A DNA stretch of 52,501 nucleotides from Candidatus Methanophaga sp. AG-394-G06 (lineage in GTDB: Archaea; Halobacteriota; Syntropharchaeia; Alkanophagales; Methanospirareceae): assembly GCA_009903405.1 (NCBI GenBank), contig PRCZ01000003.1, forward strand, positions 15,347 through 67,847. Direction: 5' to 3'. Below, one piece after another: positions 47,552-52,501 of this stretch. The stretch's first letter is position 1; the number at the start of each line of letters is the position of its first letter. The position numbers and the translations under genes were made by a program. The notes beneath the pieces were generated by a model. It was not told the DNA's origin. It searched no databases and was given only the letters and a program-made list of their open reading frames with translations.

Positions 47552-48508
47552 TCATACTCGATATACCATTAAATAGAGAAAACGTGTGTTCTCTCGTCCT
47601 GCTTCGCTAACTAATAGAAGCCCTGACCAAGGATCACCAAACTCATCATTAAATGACCATCTGCTCCAGGCAAAAGAAGCAGTCATTCCATCCTCTTTTA
47701 ACTCCCAACCCGCTTTCATGAGTTGTTCCTGATAATGAGTAGTTAATTCGCTTACATTTAGTTCCGTCTCTATGGTTGCTTCTGACTGCCACTGACCGTC
47801 GCCACCACCGGAACCTCTACTTCTTAGAATAGCACCTTCTGGGGGTTTTAGCGGAGGTAATATTTCCGCTCTATCCTCCCAGGATGGCCCATAAAAACGT
47901 TCCGTGCAGAGTCCAGTTCCCGGATCGGTATCCAAGTCTAATCTTACATCTGATACATTTCCCTCTTCTGTGGCTAAACTATCTGCGGTTATCTGCAGAG
48001 AAGGCCCTTTACCTTCATACCGGCAAAAGATAACATCTTCAGGCGTAGTAGATACAAATCCGCTTTCCTCATGGTGATAAAAGCCTTCTGTCTCATTCCA
48101 TCCGGCATTCTTCAGACTATCGCGATAAAATTTGATAACCTCATTCGGCTCCATCGGTACGTCAAGGATGATTTTAACTCGCTTATATGTGCCCTCAGAC
48201 CGTATTAAGCTACCTATAACATCTGTATCACTTGGAATGGGGACATCCACCGTTAGGTTACTTGGCAGCTCACCCGGTAGGATGACAACTGGTTTACTTG
48301 GGGGATAGCTGGGATTTGTCAACATGCGCTCTACAAAGCGAAGCAGTTCAACAGATGAATTGACCTCAGAGCTGTTTTTTGCGGACATTGATATAATTGG
48401 GGAAGGCTCCAGGGCATCATTGAGTGGGGAAGAAGCAACACTGCCTACTACCCCGAAGGAGATAAAGATCAAAACTACACTTAGCGCCGTTAACCAACTT
48501 TTTATCAT
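47552..48508 (-). CDS. Exported hypothetical protein
   Basis: Signal peptide from internal ATG 48508 'MIKSWLTALSVVLIFISFGVVGSVASS'; two similar alpha/beta-like halves around 'LKNAGWNETEGFY' and 'LMKAGWELKEDG'. Confidence 0.65.
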   Translation of the reverse strand: MIKSWLTALSVVLIFISFGVVGSVASSPLNDALEPSPIISMSAKNSSEVNSSVELLRFVERMLTNPSYPPSKPVVILPGELPSNLTVDVPIPSDTDVIGSLIRSEGTYKRVKIILDVPMEPNEVIKFYRDSLKNAGWNETEGFYHHEESGFVSTTPEDVIFCRYEGKGPSLQITADSLATEEGNVSDVRLDLDTDPGTGLCTERFYGPSWEDRAEILPPLKPPEGAILRSRGSGGGDGQWQSEATIETELNVSELTTHYQEQLMKAGWELKEDGMTASFAWSRWSFNDEFGDPWSGLLLVSEAGRENTRFLYLMVYRV

Positions 48509-48623
48509 CCTATATGATCTACGTTTCAGAGTATAAAAAGCTTTTTGGTTTTTCATTAATAATTTTATGGTCAGACACGCACAAATATCTCTCAGCAATA
48601 CAAATAGAGATATAACCAGAACC

Positions 48624-49022
48624 ATGACACTCCCAAACGAAGTTAAAGAGAGATTAGAAGAAGTGATCAACGATTGGCTCTTGGGATTCAATGAGATAGC
48701 GGAATCGGAATCCCATTTTTTAGATGCGGTAGGACTAGAGCCAAAGCTTGAAACATTACTGAGCTATACCATTGGTGTATTGGACTCTATTGTCGGCGGC
48801 TATATCCATTGTTTATATAACCGTGGGATGACAGAGGAGGAGGATGAGGAACTGATCGAACTGCTGCAAGGAAAAATGCCAGAGCTTGAGCAGAAATTCA
48901 AACTGTTTCTCAAGAACGAAGAAAAAATAGTAACAATTATTTATGATGCATATCAGCACAGACATTGGCGGTACATTTACCGATTTCGTAATCTCCGATG
49001 GCGAGAAGATAGAGTCATTTAA
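48624..49022 (+). CDS. Small hypothetical protein; 3' end overlaps hydantoinase gene
   Basis: 'MTLPNEVKERLEEVINDWLLGFNEIAESESHFLDAVGLEPKLETLLSYTIGVLDSIVGGYIHCLYNRGM...'; residues after 'KIVTIIYD' read through the hyuA start. Confidence 0.45.
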   Translation: MTLPNEVKERLEEVINDWLLGFNEIAESESHFLDAVGLEPKLETLLSYTIGVLDSIVGGYIHCLYNRGMTEEEDEELIELLQGKMPELEQKFKLFLKNEEKIVTIIYDAYQHRHWRYIYRFRNLRWREDRVI

Positions 49023-50904
49023 GGTGCCGTCCACACCGCAGAATCCGGAACTCGCTATCGAGAACGGTCTTGATAGACTCACCACAGTTACTTCATTCTC
49101 TCATGGCGCGACGATAGCGACAAATGCGGTCCTGGAGCGAAAAGGTGCACGAATCGGATTGATAACAACAAAAGGCTTTGTAGACGTCCTTAAAATCGGT
49201 CGTCAAAAACGTGCACAGCTCTACAGGCTTGATTCCACAAGACCACTGCCATTGGTTGACCACTATTTTGAACTCTCCGAGCGCGTATCCTCTGACGGTG
49301 TCCTAATTATGCACCCGGCGGAAGAGGAGGTTCTGGCCGTGGTAGAACAGCTAAAATCTCTTGGCATTGAGTCCATAGCTATCTGCTTTTTATTCTCGTT
49401 CAAAAACCCCGAAAATGAACGTGCTGTAAGAGCTGTGCTGGAACGAAATGGACTAAAAAACGTTTCTTGCTCTTCCGAAGTGCTACCGGAATTCCGCGAA
49501 TATGAACGGATGTCCACAACCGTCTTAGATGCATATCTAAAGCGAATTGTAGATAGCTACATCGCCAGAATAGAATCCATTCTGGCGCAGAAAGTGCAAT
49601 TCTACGTCATGCAATCCAACGGCGGAGTAGTTAAATCTGGACTTGTGAAGCGAAAGCCCGTGAATATGCTCCTGTCAGGCCCCGCAGGCGGGGTAGCCGC
49701 TTCAAAGTTCCTGTGCGACCTCATCGGGCTAAACGACGTAATAACCTATGACATGGGCGGAACAAGTGCCGATGTCGCTACGGTAATAGGCGGTAATCTA
49801 TCATGGACTTCCGAGGGCAGTATAAAGGGCATACCGCTAAAAATGCCGCTTGTAGACCTCGTAACTGTTGGCGCGGGCGGCGGAAGCATTACGTGGTTAG
49901 ATGCAGGTGGCGCTTTACGTGTGGGCCCCGAAAGTGCAGGTGCTTCCCCGGGCCCCATCTGCTACGGGCTAGGTGGAACGGACGTCACGGTAACAGATGC
50001 TGATTTATTATGCGGGTTTATCAATCCGAGCTACTTCGCAGGTGGTGAAATGGTTTTAGAAACAGAGAACGCGAAAAGGGGTATGGAAAAGCTCGCGAAT
50101 GTGATTGGGATGTCATATGAAGATACGATTATGGGCGTTTGGAATGTAGTGAACTCAAACATGATTAGTGCCATCCGATTAGCGTCTGTGGAAAGAGGAC
50201 TCGACATCCGTGACTTCGCTTTAATCGCCTTTAGCGGTGCAGGGCCCGTGCATGCAGCCGCATTGGCACGAGAGCTGAACATCCCAAAAGTTATCGTTCC
50301 TTTTGCACCCGGTGTATTCTCGGCCTATGGCATCATGGTATCAGATGTGCAACTGGATTATAGCAGGGCTAACATATTGCGAGTGGGAGAAGCGGAAGCA
50401 GAAGCGTTTGTAAATGAGACAATAGAAGATTTTACGGCAGCAGCCAAAAGAGAGCTTATGATGCAAGATATTGAGTTTGAAGATGCGATGCTGTTGCCAT
50501 CTCTGGATATGCGCTATGTTGGTCAGAGTTATGAACTGAACGTGAGCTACAATGGCCTGGAAGCGGCACAAACACGCTTTTACGATTGCTATCGCCAACA
50601 ATACGGCTATTCTATGCCTTCAGAGGCCGTAGAAATCGTTAATGTTCGGTTGCAGGTGATGGCAGCCAGAGCGAAACCGAAACCACCGAAGGTTGTGGTT
50701 AACGCTAAGGGCAAACCTGTCGGATATAGAGCGGTGCTGTTTGAGGATGGGCGAGAGAAAATACCAGTATACCGAAGAGATGATTTGCCATTGGAGCACG
50801 AAGGCGCGGCGATTATTGAAGCGAAGGACTCTACCATCGTTGTGCCCCCAGGCACGAGCTTCTCTGTTGATCTGTATGGCAATATTATTATGCACGTTGC
50901 CTAA
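48943..50904 (+). CDS. hyuA: Hydantoinase/oxoprolinase family subunit A
   Basis: 'STDIGGTFTDFVISDGEKIESFKVPSTPQNPELAIENGL', 'SHGATIATNAVLERKGARIGLITTKGFVDVLKIGRQKR', 'LLSGPAGGVAAS', 'DMGGTSADVATV', 'AFSGAGPVHAAALA'. Confidence 0.94.
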   Translation: MMHISTDIGGTFTDFVISDGEKIESFKVPSTPQNPELAIENGLDRLTTVTSFSHGATIATNAVLERKGARIGLITTKGFVDVLKIGRQKRAQLYRLDSTRPLPLVDHYFELSERVSSDGVLIMHPAEEEVLAVVEQLKSLGIESIAICFLFSFKNPENERAVRAVLERNGLKNVSCSSEVLPEFREYERMSTTVLDAYLKRIVDSYIARIESILAQKVQFYVMQSNGGVVKSGLVKRKPVNMLLSGPAGGVAASKFLCDLIGLNDVITYDMGGTSADVATVIGGNLSWTSEGSIKGIPLKMPLVDLVTVGAGGGSITWLDAGGALRVGPESAGASPGPICYGLGGTDVTVTDADLLCGFINPSYFAGGEMVLETENAKRGMEKLANVIGMSYEDTIMGVWNVVNSNMISAIRLASVERGLDIRDFALIAFSGAGPVHAAALARELNIPKVIVPFAPGVFSAYGIMVSDVQLDYSRANILRVGEAEAEAFVNETIEDFTAAAKRELMMQDIEFEDAMLLPSLDMRYVGQSYELNVSYNGLEAAQTRFYDCYRQQYGYSMPSEAVEIVNVRLQVMAARAKPKPPKVVVNAKGKPVGYRAVLFEDGREKIPVYRRDDLPLEHEGAAIIEAKDSTIVVPPGTSFSVDLYGNIIMHVA

Positions 50905-50936
50905 TGTCTTGTCATGTGTGTTTGGTTAAGTATTTA

Positions 50937-50970
50937 CTGACACAGATTAACACTGATTAACGCAGATAAA
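50937..50970 (+). repeat. Left arm of dispersed element
   Basis: 'ctgacacagattaacactgattaacgcagat'. Confidence 0.75.
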
Positions 50971-50975
50971 AAAAT

Positions 50976-51009
50976 ATCTGCTCAAAAAGCCATAGGTTTT
51001 TGAGCAGAT
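50976..51009. terminator. Perfect 13-bp hairpin ATCTGCTCAAAAA-gccatagg-TTTTTGAGCAGAT
   Basis: Convergent gap between hyuA and asd. Confidence 0.6.
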
Positions 51010-51014
51010 ACGAA

Positions 51015-52061
51015 TTATATATACCCCTTCTCCACCAGTACCTCGGCGTTCAATATAGAAGCACCCGCAGCGCCTCTTACTGTGTTATGGCCTTGCGCAA
51101 TATATTTTACTTCGTTCTCCAGCCGCCCACTTCTTATCCGTCCTACCGATATACTCATCCCTCTACCCGCATCGCGGTCTAACTTCGGTTGCGGTCTATC
51201 CCGCTCCTCGCGTACTATTATCGGCTTTTCCGGTGAGAACGGCGTGTCAATCTCTCTAGGGAAGTTCACAAACGCATTCTTTACTTCCGCTTCCGTTACA
51301 CTATCCTCAAATTTTACCCATATCGCTTCCGTATGTCCGTCTATCACCGGAACGCGATGACAGGAGGCGCATATATTGATAGTCGCGTCTTTTATCTCCG
51401 AACCCTCCAGAGTACCAAGTATCTTTAGCGGTTCACTCTCCATCTTACCTTCTTCCGTTGCTATAAACGGTATTACATTATCCAATATCGCCATTGACGA
51501 CACACCCGCGTATCCGGCGCCCGATACCGCTTGCATTGTTGATACCCGCACCTCTTTTAGCTTTAAACTCATTAAAGGCTTCAAACTCAAGACCATCACA
51601 ATTGTCGAGCAGTTAGGATTTGTTATAATAAACCCGTCCCAACCCCATTTCGATCTCTGCTCTTCTATTAATGCCAAATGGTCTCTATTTACCTCCGGTA
51701 TAACTAAGGGCACATCCTTTTCCATTCTATGCACCGCGACATTACTGGAAACCGCATATCCTGCCTGCGCACAGCTCTTCTCCACTTTGATTGCCGTTGG
51801 CCTGGGCAAAGCAGAGAACATAAGTGCTATGTCGTCGGTCTCCGAGATGTCGTCAACGGATTTCACCACTGTTTCGGCCGCTGCCTCCGGCATCTCATAC
51901 GGAAGGAACCATTTCGCTACCTCTCTGTATTTCTTACCCGCACTTCTCTCAGAAGCGTAGAGAGCTCCAAGCTCAAACCAGGGATGCCCGTCCAGAAGCT
52001 GCACGAACCTCTGCCCCACGCTTCCCGTTGCTCCCAATACCCCCACTTTTATTCTTCTCAT
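51015..52061 (-). CDS. asd: Aspartate-semialdehyde dehydrogenase
   Basis: 'MRRIKVGVLGATGSVGQRFVQLLDGHPWFELGALYASERSAGKKY', 'ITNPNCSTIVMVLSLKPL', 'VSTMQAVSGAGYAGV', 'CASCHRVPVIDGHTEAIWVKF'; internal ATG at 52061 preferred. Confidence 0.95.
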   Translation of the reverse strand: MRRIKVGVLGATGSVGQRFVQLLDGHPWFELGALYASERSAGKKYREVAKWFLPYEMPEAAAETVVKSVDDISETDDIALMFSALPRPTAIKVEKSCAQAGYAVSSNVAVHRMEKDVPLVIPEVNRDHLALIEEQRSKWGWDGFIITNPNCSTIVMVLSLKPLMSLKLKEVRVSTMQAVSGAGYAGVSSMAILDNVIPFIATEEGKMESEPLKILGTLEGSEIKDATINICASCHRVPVIDGHTEAIWVKFEDSVTEAEVKNAFVNFPREIDTPFSPEKPIIVREERDRPQPKLDRDAGRGMSISVGRIRSGRLENEVKYIAQGHNTVRGAAGASILNAEVLVEKGYI

Positions 52062-52152
52062 AGCTGCATCTCTTAGCCCTTCTTCTGGAAAGGATTTAAA
52101 TCTTTTTATAGTGCCTGCATGTAAAGTAGATATACAGAGGTGAAAACAGACA

Positions 52153-52299
52153 ATGGCAAGATTTCCAGAAGCAGAAGCAAGACTCTTCAATATGAAGATA
52201 TGCATGGATTGTAACGCGAGAAATCCGATTAGGGCGAAGAGGTGCAGGAAATGCAACTCAAATAGTCTGAGGCTGAAATCTCGACATAGAAGTAAATAA
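52153..52299 (+). CDS. rpl40e: 50S ribosomal protein L40e
   Basis: 48 aa '[48 protein letters not shown]', CxxC...CxxC zinc ribbon; absent from the supplied ORF track (too short). Confidence 0.95.
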   Translation: MARFPEAEARLFNMKICMDCNARNPIRAKRCRKCNSNSLRLKSRHRSK

Positions 52300-52330
52300 A
52301 CGCCTGGCCGGCGTGCATGCGGGGTAATCT

Positions 52331-52501
52331 ATGAGAAAGGGAAAAGTAATAGCCGTAGCAGGGAAGGGTGGAACCGGGAAAACCGCTATTGCTGCACTTT
52401 TAATTCGGGCACTACTTGGGTCTAAGGGAAATGAAGAGATATGCATATTAGCTGTGGATGCAGATGCCGATTCTAACCTGCCCGAGGCCCTAGGTATATC
52501 G
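52331..52501 (+). CDS. CooC/ParA-like P-loop ATPase (partial, runs off window)
   Basis: 'MRKGKVIAVAGKGGTGKTAIAALLIRALLG...ILAVDADADSNLPEALGI', deviant Walker A GKGGTGKT. Confidence 0.85.
   Translation, partial: MRKGKVIAVAGKGGTGKTAIAALLIRALLGSKGNEEICILAVDADADSNLPEALGIS

Overview
Archaeal chromosomal window. 5S rRNA, ribosomal protein L40e, archaeal-type apgM, ThiD-ThiN, an archaeal THUMP protein, a PGF-CTERM-like signal and TATA-like promoters all point to Euryarchaeota/Halobacteriota. An ANME-1/Syntrophoarchaeia-type source is only a guess. The housekeeping backbone is interrupted by accessory material: an IS66 transposase, a Panacea/YwgA-like + PIN pair, an incomplete Liv transporter, an ArsR-COG1361-ABC transporter cluster with duplicated permeases, a run of minus-strand secreted proteins including a 1.6 kaa C25 (gingipain)-like protein, and many decayed genes. 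The main non-routine signals are: (1) a relic CRISPR-Cas locus (two degenerate repeats around one 38-nt spacer, plus a cas6 reduced to its N- and C-terminal ends); (2) a dispersed ~120-bp inverted-repeat element ('gacacagattaacgcagattaacgcag...ctgcgtc...tttatatacaa') and other palindromes that occupy essentially every convergent 3'-3' gap; (3) a small palindromic repeat that forms part of the N-terminal coding sequence of the giant C25-like protein, which also carries an internal PGF-CTERM-like segment followed by a second signal-like segment; (4) a Rad50 ORF whose N-terminal extension looks like a duplicated remnant of the neighbouring secreted-protein gene; (5) a compact Panacea-like/PIN candidate toxin-antitoxin pair. 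All assignments come from reading the sequence and motif recognition; no database search was run.
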